From Xanthomonas floridensis (GTDB lineage: Bacteria > Pseudomonadota > Gammaproteobacteria > Xanthomonadales > Xanthomonadaceae), in NCBI RefSeq assembly GCF_001642575.1, contig NZ_LXNG01000056.1, forward strand, positions 124,001 through 188,000: a stretch of 64,000 bases of DNA. The letters run 5' to 3'. The notes below the pieces were generated by a model, which saw only the letters and a list, made by a program, of their open reading frames with translations, ran no database searches and had not been told where the DNA came from. Below are positions 1 through 8,887 of the stretch, piece by piece. A program made the position numbers and the translations under genes. Position 1 is the stretch's first letter; the number at the start of each line of letters is the position of its first letter.

Positions 1-1
1 C

Positions 2-724
2 TTCGGCTATCAAAACGTGTTCGGGCTGGCGTGCATCCCGTTGGTGCTGACGCTGATCGTGTTTGCGTCGATCGCCAAGGAGGCGCCGACACCGGTCGCA
101 CGCAAGCAGTGGTCCGACTACGGCCGCGTGCTGGTGGGCAACCGCGACGCGTGGCGCTTCATGTTCTTTTACGCGATCACCTTCGGTGGCTTTTCCGGCT
201 TTGCCAGCGCGTTGCCGGGTTACTTCCACGACCAGTTCGATTTCGACGCGCGGACCGCGGGCTGGGCCACTGCGGCCTGCGTGCTGGCTGGCTCGGTGAT
301 GCGTCCGCTGGGTGGCGTGATTGCCGACCGTGTAGGCGGCACGCGTGCCTTGCTGGCGGTGTATCTGCTGGTTGCCACGCTGGTGGGCATTGCCGGGCTT
401 GGTGCCGGCGGCGCCACCATCACGCTGGCGTTGTTCGTGCTGACGTTGTTGTGCCTGGGCGCCGGCAATGGTGCGGTATTCCAGCTGGTGCCGCAGCGCT
501 TCGGCCAGGATATCGGGGTCATGACCGGCTTGATCGGCATGGCCGGCGGCATCGGCGGTTTCGCGCTTGCGGCAGGGTTGGGCGTGCTCAAGCAGCACAC
601 CGGCAGCTACGCGTTGGGCATGTGGTTGTTCGCTGCGTTCGCGCTTGGTGGCTGGGGCCTGCTGGCGGGCGTCAAGACCCAGTGGCGCAGCGAATGGTCC
701 ACCGCCGGCGCGGCGCGCGTCTGA
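2..724 (+). CDS. Nitrate/nitrite MFS transporter (NarK/NasA type), 3' part
   Basis: This is the C-terminal roughly 240 residues of an inner-membrane major facilitator that imports nitrate or nitrite. The reading frame is open from the left edge, so the true start lies outside the window; the GTG at 17 is internal. Several hydrophobic helices are visible. The stretch GAGNGAVFQLVPQRF matches the second nitrate signature of the NNP family, and GMAGGIGGF follows it. The gene ends just upstream of nirB, as expected when the transporter is the first gene of an assimilatory nitrate operon. Family assignment is secure; preference for nitrate over nitrite is inferred from the neighbours. Confidence 0.9.
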   Translation, partial: FGYQNVFGLACIPLVLTLIVFASIAKEAPTPVARKQWSDYGRVLVGNRDAWRFMFFYAITFGGFSGFASALPGYFHDQFDFDARTAGWATAACVLAGSVMRPLGGVIADRVGGTRALLAVYLLVATLVGIAGLGAGGATITLALFVLTLLCLGAGNGAVFQLVPQRFGQDIGVMTGLIGMAGGIGGFALAAGLGVLKQHTGSYALGMWLFAAFALGGWGLLAGVKTQWRSEWSTAGAARV

Positions 725-746
725 CATGTCGACAGGAATCCAGGCA

Positions 747-3200
747 ATGAAGCAACCCAGACTTGTCGTCATCGGCAATGGCATGGCCGGCATCCGCACC
801 GTGGAGGAACTGCTCAAGCTGATGCCGGGCATGTACCACATCACCGTGTTCGGCGCCGAGCCGCATCCCAACTACAACCGCATCCTGCTCTCGCCCGTGC
901 TGGCCGGCGAGCAGGAGTTCGACGATATCGTGTTGAATCCGTTGCCGTGGTACCGCGACAACGGCATCCATCTGCATTTGAACACCGAAGTCACCCGCAT
1001 CGATCGCGTGCGTCGTCGGGTGATTGCCGCCGACGGCACCGAGGCCGAATACGACCGCCTGCTGATCGCCACCGGCTCGGTGCCGTTCGTGCTGCCGATC
1101 CCGGGCAACGAGCTGAAGGGCGTGATCGGATACCGCGATATCCAGGACACCCGCACCATGATCGACACCGCGCGCAGCAAGCAGCATGCGGTGGTGATCG
1201 GCGGCGGCCTGCTTGGTCTGGAAGCAGCCAATGGCTTGAAAGTGCGCGGCATGGACGTGACCGTGGTGCACCTGGCCGGCTGGCTGCTGGAACGCCAGCT
1301 CGACCCGGTGGCCGGCAACCTGCTGCAGCAGGCATTGCGCGCACGCGGCCTGGAATTTCGCTTGAATACCGCAACCAGCGCGCTGCTCGGCAACGCGCAG
1401 GGCGAAGTGATCGGGGCCAGATTCGCCGATGGCAGCGAAATCCCGGCCGATCTGGTGGTGATGGCCGCTGGCATCCGCCCCAACACGCGCCTTGCCGAAG
1501 AGGCCGGCATCCATTGCTCACGCGGCATCGTGGTCAACGACAGCCTGCAGAGCTTCGATCCGCGCGTGTACGCGGTGGGCGAGTGCGCAAACCATCGTGG
1601 CACTGCCTATGGCCTGGTGGCGCCGCTATTCGAGCAGGCCAAGGTGTGCGCGAACCATCTGGCGCAGTTCGGCATCGGGATCTATCGCGGCTCGGTGGCC
1701 TCGACCAAGCTCAAGGTCACCGGCATCGATCTATTTTCTGCCGGCGATTTCATGGGGGGCGATGGTTGCGAGGAGATTGTGTTGTCCGATCCGGCCGGCG
1801 GCGTCTACAAGAAGCTGGTGATCCGTGACGACGTGCTGGTAGGAGCCTGCCTGTATGGCGACACCAGCGATGGCGGCTGGTATTTCAAGCTGCTCAAGGA
1901 CGGCACGCCGATCCAGGCGCAACGCGATCAGTTGATTTTCGGCGAAAGCGCGCTGGGCGACTCGGGCACCGGCGGCCAGGATCGTGCCAGCGTGATGGCC
2001 GATAGCGACGAGGTCTGCGGCTGCAATGGCGTGTGCAAGGGCACGATTGTCAAGGCGATCAGCGAGCAGGGTCTGTTTACCGTCGATGAAGTGAAGAAGC
2101 ACACCAAGGCAGCGAGTTCCTGCGGCTCGTGCACGGGGTTGGTGGAGCAGATCCTGATGAACTGCCTGGGCTCAAATTTCCAGGAAACCCCAAAGACCAA
2201 GGCCGTCTGCGCGTGTACCGACCTGAGTCACGGCGAGGTGCGCCGCGCCATCCGCGAGCACAAGCTGCTCACCCATGCGCAGGCCTACGCGTTCATGGAA
2301 TGGCGCACGCCCAACGGTTGCGCCACCTGCCGGCCGGCGATCAACTACTACATGCTGTCGACCTGGCCGCATGAAGCCATCGATGATCCGCAGTCGCGTT
2401 TCATCAACGAACGCGCGCACGCCAACATCCAGAAGGACGGCACCTTTTCGGTGATTCCGCAGATGAAGGGCGGGGTGACCAATGCCGGCGAGCTGCGCCG
2501 CATTGCCGATGTGGCCGACAAGTATGCGGTGCCGATGGTCAAGGTGACTGGCGGCCAGCGCATCGATCTGCTCGGGGTCAAGAAAGAAGATCTGGTGGAT
2601 GTGTGGCGCGATCTGGGCATGCCGTCGGGCCATGCCTACGGCAAGTCGATCCGCACGGTGAAGACCTGCGTGGGCAGCGAGTTCTGCCGCTTCGGCACCC
2701 AGAACAGCACGCAGATGGGGATCGACCTGGAAACCATGCTGGCCAATATGTGGAGCCCGCACAAGGTCAAGCTGGCGGTGTCCGGCTGCCCGCGCAATTG
2801 CGCCGAATCCGGCATCAAGGACGTGGGCATCATTGCGGTGGATTCGGGGTGGGAGCTGCATGTGGGCGGTAATGGCGGCATCAAGACCGAGGTCGCCCGC
2901 TTCCTGGTCAAGGTGAGCACCGCCGAGGAAGTGCGCGAATACACCGGTGCGTTTCTGCAGCTGTATCGCGAGCAGGCGTATTACCTGGATCGCACCGTGC
3001 ACTACATCGCACGGGTGGGGCTGGATTACATCCGCGCACAAGTGGTGGATGACGCGGCCAACCGGCGTGCCTTGTACGAACGCCTGCTGTACTCGCTGGA
3101 AGGCCTGGTCGACCCGTGGAAGGCGCGCATTGCCGGAGAGCGCTGCCAGGAATATCAACCGCTGCGGATCGCGGCACCTGCGGCAACGGTGGAGGAATGA
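747..3200 (+). CDS. nirB: Assimilatory nitrite reductase [NAD(P)H], large subunit
   Basis: Cytoplasmic enzyme that reduces nitrite to ammonium with NAD(P)H. From the chosen start it is 817 residues, near the usual 840. Domains in order: an FAD-binding fold with IGNGMAG near residue 8, an NAD-binding fold with IGGGLLGLE near 150, two BFD-like [2Fe-2S] cysteine clusters near 422-460 and 487-535, then the nitrite/sulfite reductase halves. The siroheme/[4Fe-4S] ligands are CVGSEFC near 641 and CPRNC near 682. An in-frame ATG at 726 lacks a ribosome site, whereas ATG 747 has AGGA nine bases upstream, so 747 is preferred. The stop overlaps the nirD start, indicating translational coupling. Confidence 0.95.
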   Translation: MKQPRLVVIGNGMAGIRTVEELLKLMPGMYHITVFGAEPHPNYNRILLSPVLAGEQEFDDIVLNPLPWYRDNGIHLHLNTEVTRIDRVRRRVIAADGTEAEYDRLLIATGSVPFVLPIPGNELKGVIGYRDIQDTRTMIDTARSKQHAVVIGGGLLGLEAANGLKVRGMDVTVVHLAGWLLERQLDPVAGNLLQQALRARGLEFRLNTATSALLGNAQGEVIGARFADGSEIPADLVVMAAGIRPNTRLAEEAGIHCSRGIVVNDSLQSFDPRVYAVGECANHRGTAYGLVAPLFEQAKVCANHLAQFGIGIYRGSVASTKLKVTGIDLFSAGDFMGGDGCEEIVLSDPAGGVYKKLVIRDDVLVGACLYGDTSDGGWYFKLLKDGTPIQAQRDQLIFGESALGDSGTGGQDRASVMADSDEVCGCNGVCKGTIVKAISEQGLFTVDEVKKHTKAASSCGSCTGLVEQILMNCLGSNFQETPKTKAVCACTDLSHGEVRRAIREHKLLTHAQAYAFMEWRTPNGCATCRPAINYYMLSTWPHEAIDDPQSRFINERAHANIQKDGTFSVIPQMKGGVTNAGELRRIADVADKYAVPMVKVTGGQRIDLLGVKKEDLVDVWRDLGMPSGHAYGKSIRTVKTCVGSEFCRFGTQNSTQMGIDLETMLANMWSPHKVKLAVSGCPRNCAESGIKDVGIIAVDSGWELHVGGNGGIKTEVARFLVKVSTAEEVREYTGAFLQLYREQAYYLDRTVHYIARVGLDYIRAQVVDDAANRRALYERLLYSLEGLVDPWKARIAGERCQEYQPLRIAAPAATVEE

Positions 3201-3562
3201 GCATGCCCAATCACGCGTGGGTGCATGTGTGCGCCTTGCAGGAGTTGCCGGCGCTGGGTGCGCGCGTCCTGGAGGTCGACGGCCTGCCGCCGATCGCCAT
3301 CTTCCGCACCGCCAGCGATCAGGTGTTTGCGCTGCGCGATCGTTGCCCGCACAAAGGTGGCCCGTTGTCGCAAGGGATCGTGGCCGGCGACACGGTGACC
3401 TGCCCATTGCATGGCTGGGCGATCGGCCTGCAGAGCGGGCAGGCCTGTGCACCGGACGTGGGCTGCGCCCCGCGGTATCCGGTGAAGGTGGATGCCGGTG
3501 CGGTGTGGATCGTATTGCAGCCAGTGCCCGAGCCGCAGGCCGTTGCCGAGCCGGCCGCATGA
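3197..3562 (+). CDS. nirD: Nitrite reductase small subunit (Rieske-like)
   Basis: Small subunit (121 residues) that partners NirB. It has the Rieske-fold layout seen in NirD, including DRCPHKGGPLSQG and CPLHGWAIGL, so a Rieske-type Cys-His pair is retained in each half. Start ATG 3197 overlaps the nirB stop in an ATGA and is preceded by GGTGGAGGA, a strong ribosome site. Its own stop overlaps the start of nasA in the same way. In many NirD proteins the cluster ligands are lost; here CPH and CPLH are present, so it may bind [2Fe-2S]. Confidence 0.92.
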   Translation: MSMPNHAWVHVCALQELPALGARVLEVDGLPPIAIFRTASDQVFALRDRCPHKGGPLSQGIVAGDTVTCPLHGWAIGLQSGQACAPDVGCAPRYPVKVDAGAVWIVLQPVPEPQAVAEPAA

Positions 3563-6357
3563 GCGAGGCCCTGCCGCTGCCGGCATCGGAGACCGCTGCG
3601 CACGCGTCTGCGGCATCGCCGATGCACCGCATCACGCGCTCGACCTGTTGCTACTGCGGTGTCGGCTGCGGCGTGTTGATCCACAGTGAGCACGACGATG
3701 CCGGCGAGCGCATCGTGGGCATCGAAGGCGACCCGCAGCACCCGGCCAATCATGGCCGTCTGTGCAGCAAGGGACTGGCGTTGCCGCAGACCACCACCAG
3801 CACGCAGGGGCGCGTGCTGGTCCCCGAATTGCGTCGGCACCGGCAGGCGCCGCGTGCGCCGGTAAGCTGGGATCAGGCCTTGCAGCATGTCACCAGCAAA
3901 CTGGCGGCCATCATCCAGGAGCATGGCCCGGATGCGGTGGCGTTCTATCTCTCCGGGCAGCTGCTCACCGAGGACTATTACGTCTTCAACAAGCTGGCCA
4001 AGGGTCTGATCGGCACCAATAACATCGACACCAATTCGCGGCTGTGCATGTCCAGCGCCGTCACCGGCTACAAGCTGGCGCTAGGCGCAGACGGCCCGCC
4101 CACCTGCTATGACGACCTGGAGCTGGCACAGACGGTGCTGTTTGCGGGCAGCAACATGGCCTACGCACACCCGGTGCTGTTTCGCCGGCTGGAAGCTGCG
4201 CGTGCGCGCAACCCCGAGATTCGCTGGATCGTGATCGATCCGCGCCGTACCGACACCGCGGCCATGGCCGACCTGCACCTGGCGATCGAACCGGGGACCG
4301 ACGTTGCGCTCTTCAACGGCATGCTGCATCACCTGATCTGGGAGGGTCTGGTGGATGCGCGTTTCGTTGCGGGCCATACCCAGGAATTCGATGCCCTCAA
4401 GCGGATGCTGCGCGAGTACACCTCGCGCATGAGCGCCGAGATCTGCGGGATCTCGCATGAGGACCTGGTGCAGGCGGCCGAGTGGTTCGGGCGCAGCCCG
4501 GCGGCGCTGTCGCTGTATTGCATGGGCTTGAACCAGTCGGCGCACGGCACCGACAAGAACCTGGCATTGATCAATCTGCACCTGGCCACCGCGCAGATCG
4601 GCAAACCCGGTGCAGGTCCGTTTTCGTTGACCGGCCAGCCCAATGCGATGGGCGGGCGCGAGGTCGGCGGTATGGCGACGATGCTGGCGGCGCACCGCGA
4701 GATCGGCAATGCCGAGCATCGCGCGGAGGTGGAAGCGCTGTGGGGCGTGCCGGCTGGGCGCATCAGTCCCACGCCGGGCACGCCGGCCGTGGAATTATTC
4801 GAACGCCTGCGTGCCGGCACGCTGAAGGCGGTGTGGATCGTGTGCACCAATCCCGTGCACTCGATGCCGGAGGTGGCCGGCATTCGCGCGGCGCTGGAGC
4901 AGGCCGAGCTGGTGATCGTGCAGGAGGCGTTTTCCGGCACCGACACCGTGCCGTATGCCGATGTGCTGCTGCCTGCCGCCAGCTGGGGCGAAAAGGACGG
5001 CACCGTGACCAACTCCGAGCGCCGCATCACCCGCGTGCGCAAGGCGGTGGGGCCACCGGGACAGGCGCGTGCGGATTGGTGGATTGCCAACGAGGTGGCG
5101 CGCCGGCTGGAGGCCAAGCTGCAACCGGGCGCCGCGGCCGGGCTGTTCGCCTTCGACACCACTGCGCAGGTGTTCGACGAACATCGCGCGTTGACGGTGG
5201 GCCGCGACCTGGACATCGGCGGGCTGGATTACGCGGTGCTGGACAACGGTCCGCAGCAATGGCCATTTCCGGCCGGCAGCGCGCAGGGGCAGGCACGGCG
5301 GTATACCGATGGCGTGTTCGCCACTGACAACGGGCGCGCGCGCTTCCATGCCACTCCGTATCGCAAGGTGGCCGAGGCGACCTCGGCGCGCTTTCCGATG
5401 CGGCTGCTGACCGGTCGGCTGCGCGACCAGTGGCATGGCATGTCGCGCACCGGGCGGGTGGCGGCTGCGTTTGCGCACAGTCCCGAACCGTCTTTGCGCA
5501 TGCACCCGGACGATGCGGCGCGGCGCGGACTGGTGGCCGGCGAACTGGTGCAGGTGGTCAGCAAGCGCGGCGCGCTGGTGCTGCCGCTGGAGCTATCTGA
5601 TGAGCTGCGCTCGGGTAGCGTGTTCGCGGCGATGCACTGGAGCGGGCAGAGCCTTTCCAGCGGTGGCATCAACGAAGTGAGTACGCCGGCAGTGGACGCG
5701 CGCTCGCAGCAGCCCGAGCTCAAGCACGCGGCGGTGCGGGTGGAAAAGGCGGTGTTCGGCTGGCATCTGCTGGCCGCGCGGCGCGGCGATGCACTGGCGC
5801 TGCAACAGGCGCTGCAGCCGCTGCTGCGCGACTGCGGCTATGCCAGCCTGCGCCTGCATGCCGAGCCCTTGCCGGAGGCCGCCGGCGCGTGGGCGGTGCT
5901 GCACGCCGCCTGCGAGCAGGCGCCCGAGGCGGCCTGGATTGATCGCCTGGTCGCCGCCTTGCAGCTGCCCGCCGGTGCCGATGTCCTGGAATACCGCGAT
6001 CTGCGCCGTGGGCTGATGCGCCGTGTCGGTTGGCGAACGCAGGACGGGCTCAGTCATATCGACGGCCTGTTGCTCACCGCCGCGCAACCCAGCGAGGCCA
6101 ATCAGGCGCTGCTGAACACCGCATTGGCAGGCAAGCCGTGGCGCGGCGCGCGGCTGGCGGTGTTCGCACAGACGCCTGCTGTGCCCAGCGACCCGATCGT
6201 CTGCACCTGCATGAATGTCGCGGCGTCGGCGATCCATGCGGCCATCGATGACGGCGCCGATGTGGCGAAACTCAAACAACGCCTGGGTTGCGGCACCGTC
6301 TGCGGCTCCTGCGTTCCGCAACTGACCCGGCTGTGCCGCCAACCGCGGCTGGCCTGA
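3559..6357 (+). CDS. nasA: Assimilatory nitrate reductase, catalytic molybdopterin subunit
   Basis: Cytoplasmic molybdopterin oxidoreductase (932 residues) that reduces nitrate to nitrite. The N-terminal [4Fe-4S] ligands are Cys30, Cys33, Cys37 and Cys69. A molybdopterin oxidoreductase domain and a dinucleotide-binding domain follow (GRLRDQWHGMSRTGRV near residue 620). The last 60 residues form a BFD-like [2Fe-2S] domain with CTC and CGTVCGSC, typical of NasA and absent from periplasmic NapA; there is no signal peptide. The ATG at 3559 overlaps the nirD stop; a longer open frame upstream is only read-through across nirB/nirD. The stop shares TGATG with cobA. Confidence 0.94.
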   Translation: MSEALPLPASETAAHASAASPMHRITRSTCCYCGVGCGVLIHSEHDDAGERIVGIEGDPQHPANHGRLCSKGLALPQTTTSTQGRVLVPELRRHRQAPRAPVSWDQALQHVTSKLAAIIQEHGPDAVAFYLSGQLLTEDYYVFNKLAKGLIGTNNIDTNSRLCMSSAVTGYKLALGADGPPTCYDDLELAQTVLFAGSNMAYAHPVLFRRLEAARARNPEIRWIVIDPRRTDTAAMADLHLAIEPGTDVALFNGMLHHLIWEGLVDARFVAGHTQEFDALKRMLREYTSRMSAEICGISHEDLVQAAEWFGRSPAALSLYCMGLNQSAHGTDKNLALINLHLATAQIGKPGAGPFSLTGQPNAMGGREVGGMATMLAAHREIGNAEHRAEVEALWGVPAGRISPTPGTPAVELFERLRAGTLKAVWIVCTNPVHSMPEVAGIRAALEQAELVIVQEAFSGTDTVPYADVLLPAASWGEKDGTVTNSERRITRVRKAVGPPGQARADWWIANEVARRLEAKLQPGAAAGLFAFDTTAQVFDEHRALTVGRDLDIGGLDYAVLDNGPQQWPFPAGSAQGQARRYTDGVFATDNGRARFHATPYRKVAEATSARFPMRLLTGRLRDQWHGMSRTGRVAAAFAHSPEPSLRMHPDDAARRGLVAGELVQVVSKRGALVLPLELSDELRSGSVFAAMHWSGQSLSSGGINEVSTPAVDARSQQPELKHAAVRVEKAVFGWHLLAARRGDALALQQALQPLLRDCGYASLRLHAEPLPEAAGAWAVLHAACEQAPEAAWIDRLVAALQLPAGADVLEYRDLRRGLMRRVGWRTQDGLSHIDGLLLTAAQPSEANQALLNTALAGKPWRGARLAVFAQTPAVPSDPIVCTCMNVAASAIHAAIDDGADVAKLKQRLGCGTVCGSCVPQLTRLCRQPRLA

Positions 6358-7169
6358 TGCACTTCACCCCTCCACACACTGCGAGATCTCTCATGTCCGT
6401 CATCCCTTCCTGCGCGCGTGATGTGGTGTTGTTGTCTGCCGGTCCCGGCGATCTGGAGCTGCTGACCATCAAGGCAGTCAAGGCGCTGGCAGTGGCGCAG
6501 GTGCTGCTGCTCGACGATCTGGCCAATCCCGAGATCGTGGAGCTGGCACCGCAGGCGCGCGTGATCCGCGTCGGCAAGCGCGGCGGCTGCCGCTCCACGC
6601 CGCAGGAGTTCATCTGCCGGCTGATGCGGCGCTATGCGTTGCAGGGTCTGCGCGTGGTGCGCGTCAAGGGCGGCGATGCCTTGTTGTTCGGGCGGGCTGG
6701 CGAAGAAATCGACTTCCTGCGTCGCGCCGGTGTCGGTGTGCAGGTGATCAATGGGGTCAGTGCCGCGTTCGCCGCCGCCGCGGCGCTGGAAGTGTCGCTG
6801 ACGCACCGCGAACATTGCCATGGCATCACCTTCGTCACTGCGCATACGCACGACCACGGCGAGCCGAACTGGGGAGCACTGGCCGCCAGTGGTACCACGC
6901 TGGGCATCTACATGGGCCTGCGGCGTGCGGATGCGCTGGCGACGGCGCTGCTGGCGCATCTGCCGGCCGCTACGCCGGCAGCCATCGTGCAGGCAGCCAC
7001 ACGTCCCGAGCAACAACGTCGCCTCACCACGCTGGGCGAACTTGGCGCTACCGCCGCCGCGCTGCTGCCAGGTCTGCCGACCTTGCTGTTGGTAGGCGAT
7101 GCGCTCGCACACGCGTCGGCCGCTTGCGACGATCGTCGCACTGCCGTGCTGGAACAGGCAGTGGGATAG
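6357..7169 (+). CDS. cobA: Uroporphyrinogen-III C-methyltransferase (siroheme synthesis)
   Basis: SAM-dependent methyltransferase that makes precorrin-2 on the route to siroheme, the cofactor of NirB. Motifs of the family are LSAGPGDLELLT near the N-terminus, VRVKGGDALLFGRAGEE in the middle, and NGVSAAFAAAAALEVSLTHRE. It is the single-domain form (270 residues from ATG 6357) and lacks the dehydrogenase/ferrochelatase half of CysG. ATG 6357 overlaps the nasA stop as TGATG; ATG 6393 is an alternative giving 258 residues. As last gene of the operon it ties siroheme supply to nitrate assimilation. Confidence 0.92.
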   Translation: MHFTPPHTARSLMSVIPSCARDVVLLSAGPGDLELLTIKAVKALAVAQVLLLDDLANPEIVELAPQARVIRVGKRGGCRSTPQEFICRLMRRYALQGLRVVRVKGGDALLFGRAGEEIDFLRRAGVGVQVINGVSAAFAAAAALEVSLTHREHCHGITFVTAHTHDHGEPNWGALAASGTTLGIYMGLRRADALATALLAHLPAATPAAIVQAATRPEQQRRLTTLGELGATAAALLPGLPTLLLVGDALAHASAACDDRRTAVLEQAVG

Positions 7170-7825
7170 GGGAGTGGCCTCGCTGCGTGCGCAACGGCAC
7201 CGCGCCGGAACGGCAGCGCCGTCGTTCGATCGCCGAAGGCACTTTGCAGTCTCCCCCGCCTGAGCCAGGTGTAGCGCCTAACCGCTTGCATGGTTGGGCG
7301 GAAGCACGATTGTCCGTCGCCCGCACAGACGCGCCCTCGCCGACGGATCAGCCTTGCACCAGGTGCAAGGCCGCAGGCCGCTTGCAGTCCAGCGCCGGTC
7401 GGCGCCGCGCTGCGTAGCAGGCGGGCGCATGGCGGACGCTTGGGCCGTGCCATCCCTGGCGAGTGCCTCGAATCATTTGCAGCCTTGGCGGCTTATAGAC
7501 AGTCTGCTGCGCCCCCTTATCCCGGCCAGGCCGTGCCGCACGAGCAGTCATTGCGCTGCACCGCCCCTGATCGAAGTGGCGCGCTGTCGGAGAGAACGAT
7601 CCGAGCATCACCACTGTGGATGCGCAGCTCATGGAGGCAGCAGCATCGCAGCACATCGCAGCACATCGCAGTACAGCGAAAGGAGGCGCCAATTTGGTAG
7701 CGCTACCCATTCTGCAGCGCGCTGCAGCCAGGCGTCGCCGTGAAGGTGTGCAAGATTTGCGCAGCGAGCGCAGCGGTTTTTTCCTGCATGTGCCCGTTTG
7801 CCACCGTATAGCCTGCTTTTGCGGG
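7170..7825 (+). other. Non-coding stretch with palindromes
   Basis: I see no convincing gene here. It holds a 21-bp inverted repeat at 7351-7371 (GCCTTGCACC, centre A), a short GCACATCGCA tandem at about 7650-7680, a perfect 12-bp palindrome at 7696-7707 (GGTAGCGCTACC) and a perfect 16-bp palindrome at 7712-7727 (CTGCAGCGCGCTGCAG). The last two lie 100-130 bp upstream of the sigma-54 promoter and could be activator sites. Confidence 0.5.
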
Positions 7826-7842
7826 TTGGCACGATTGTTGCG
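7826..7842 (+). promoter_or_regulatory. Sigma-54 (RpoN) -24/-12 promoter
   Basis: The sequence TTGGCACG, four bases, then TTGC matches the RpoN consensus. The GG at 7828-7829 and GC at 7840-7841 have the required 12-base periodicity. It predicts a transcript start near 7852, about 40 bases before the GTG start of the KGG stress protein gene. Paired palindromes at 7696-7727 are positioned like enhancer-binding sites. Functional use is inferred. Confidence 0.72.
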
Positions 7843-7890
7843 GTAAGCACATTACCCAATGACGTACCCGATGCATCGAGAGGAGGCACA

Positions 7891-8148
7891 GTGGAAGACG
7901 GACAGAACAGTACTCGTAGCCGGCGCGGTTTTGCCGCATTGGATCCTGAAAAGCGTCGCGTGTTGGCCAGCAGCGGTGGCAAGGCCGCACACGCCAGCGG
8001 TAACGCGCATGAATTCACCAGCGACGAAGCACGCGAGGCCGGCCGCAAGGGCGGCCAGGCGGTAAGTCGCGACCGCGATCACATGTCGCGCATCGGCAGT
8101 AAGGGCGGCCGCTCCAAGCAGGCCAAGCCGCAGGAAGAATCCGCATAA
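7891..8148 (+). CDS. KGG-repeat (Con-10/GsiB-like) stress protein
   Basis: Small, highly charged, hydrophilic protein of 85 residues with the KGG-type repeats of the Con-10/GsiB general stress family. Repeats visible are SSGGKAAH, RKGGQAVSRD and SKGGRSKQAK, with a FAALDPEKRR lead-in typical of bacterial members. Start is GTG 7891 behind AGGAGG at 7881-7886; upstream in-frame codons have no ribosome site. It stands alone between a sigma-54 promoter and a strong terminator. The biochemical role of the family is unclear; a protective, hydrophilin-like role under desiccation or starvation is the usual suggestion. Confidence 0.85.
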   Translation: MEDGQNSTRSRRGFAALDPEKRRVLASSGGKAAHASGNAHEFTSDEAREAGRKGGQAVSRDRDHMSRIGSKGGRSKQAKPQEESA

Positions 8149-8155
8149 TCAAGGC

Positions 8156-8174
8156 GCGGCATGCAGCGCATGCC
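8156..8174 (+). repeat. Inverted repeat after the KGG gene
   Basis: CGGCATGC and GCATGCCG flank a three-base loop just after the stop codon, and outer AATCAA/TTGATT can extend the pairing. There is no T-tract; it may add stability to the mRNA end ahead of the terminator at 8192. Confidence 0.55.
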
Positions 8175-8191
8175 GTCATTGATTAAGGGGT

Positions 8192-8232
8192 GCAGGCCCT
8201 GTGCCGCGATGGCGCAGGGCCTGCTGTTTTTT
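8192..8232 (+). terminator. Rho-independent terminator
   Basis: A perfect 10-bp stem (GCAGGCCCTG with CAGGGCCTGC) and a 13-base loop are followed two bases later by six T residues. It closes the KGG stress protein transcript. Confidence 0.88.
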
Positions 8233-8274
8233 GGGGGAAGCGCCCCTGTTCGTATGTGCCCATGAAAGCAAACG

Positions 8275-8292
8275 ATTGCATCATGATGCAAT
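8275..8292. promoter_or_regulatory. Perfect 18-bp palindrome, possible operator
   Basis: ATTGCATCATGATGCAAT is a perfect palindrome in an otherwise empty 650-bp stretch (8233-8887), about 600 bp upstream of the M14 peptidase gene. Dyads of this length often bind dimeric regulators, but I cannot assign a protein. Nothing else in 8233-8887 looks coding. Confidence 0.4.
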
Positions 8293-8887
8293 TGTGCGCA
8301 GGCGGCAGGCCAGCCCAGGGCGCTTGAACCTGTTCAAACGCCTGCTGCATCAGGCCTCACACACCAGGCGGAAATTTTTGCAGCAGATTTTCGTTTCGCC
8401 ATCGATTGCAGCGAATATTTTCCATATTGGCGTGATGGCTGCTGCGATGAAGGCAAAATCTGCAGCCACTGCCGTGGCGCAGCGTGTGGGGCACCGTCAC
8501 TGGCCCGCCTTGCTGCGGCGCTGACCGGTGCATGTTGGCCAAACTAACGAGAGCACGATCTAGCGGCACGCTCCTGTGGGGCTTAACTGTTTATCCGCAC
8601 CCGGCGATGTGTGAAGTTTGCGCGTCGCTGCGATGTCTGCACGCTTTGCATGCTGCTCCACCGCTGCCGTGCAGCGTTGGTATCCGTCGATGCCGGCGCG
8701 TCTGGCTGAGAAGAAGCGGCACGTGCCTGGGCGCAGAGACCTGTTGGACGGTTGGCTCGACACACCTGCAGCCGCGCGGCGCAGGGCAGCGGCGCGACGT
8801 CGAAGCAGAGGCCGCTGGGCTCGTCAAGAAGATGCGCGGGCTCGTACGCCACAGCAGCAAGACCACTGTGCGTGTCGTCGCCTCGCC

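Noticed and set aside
7647-7680. GCACATCGCA short repeats as a CRISPR array
   Set aside because: Units are only about 10 bp without spacers of constant length; a simple tandem.
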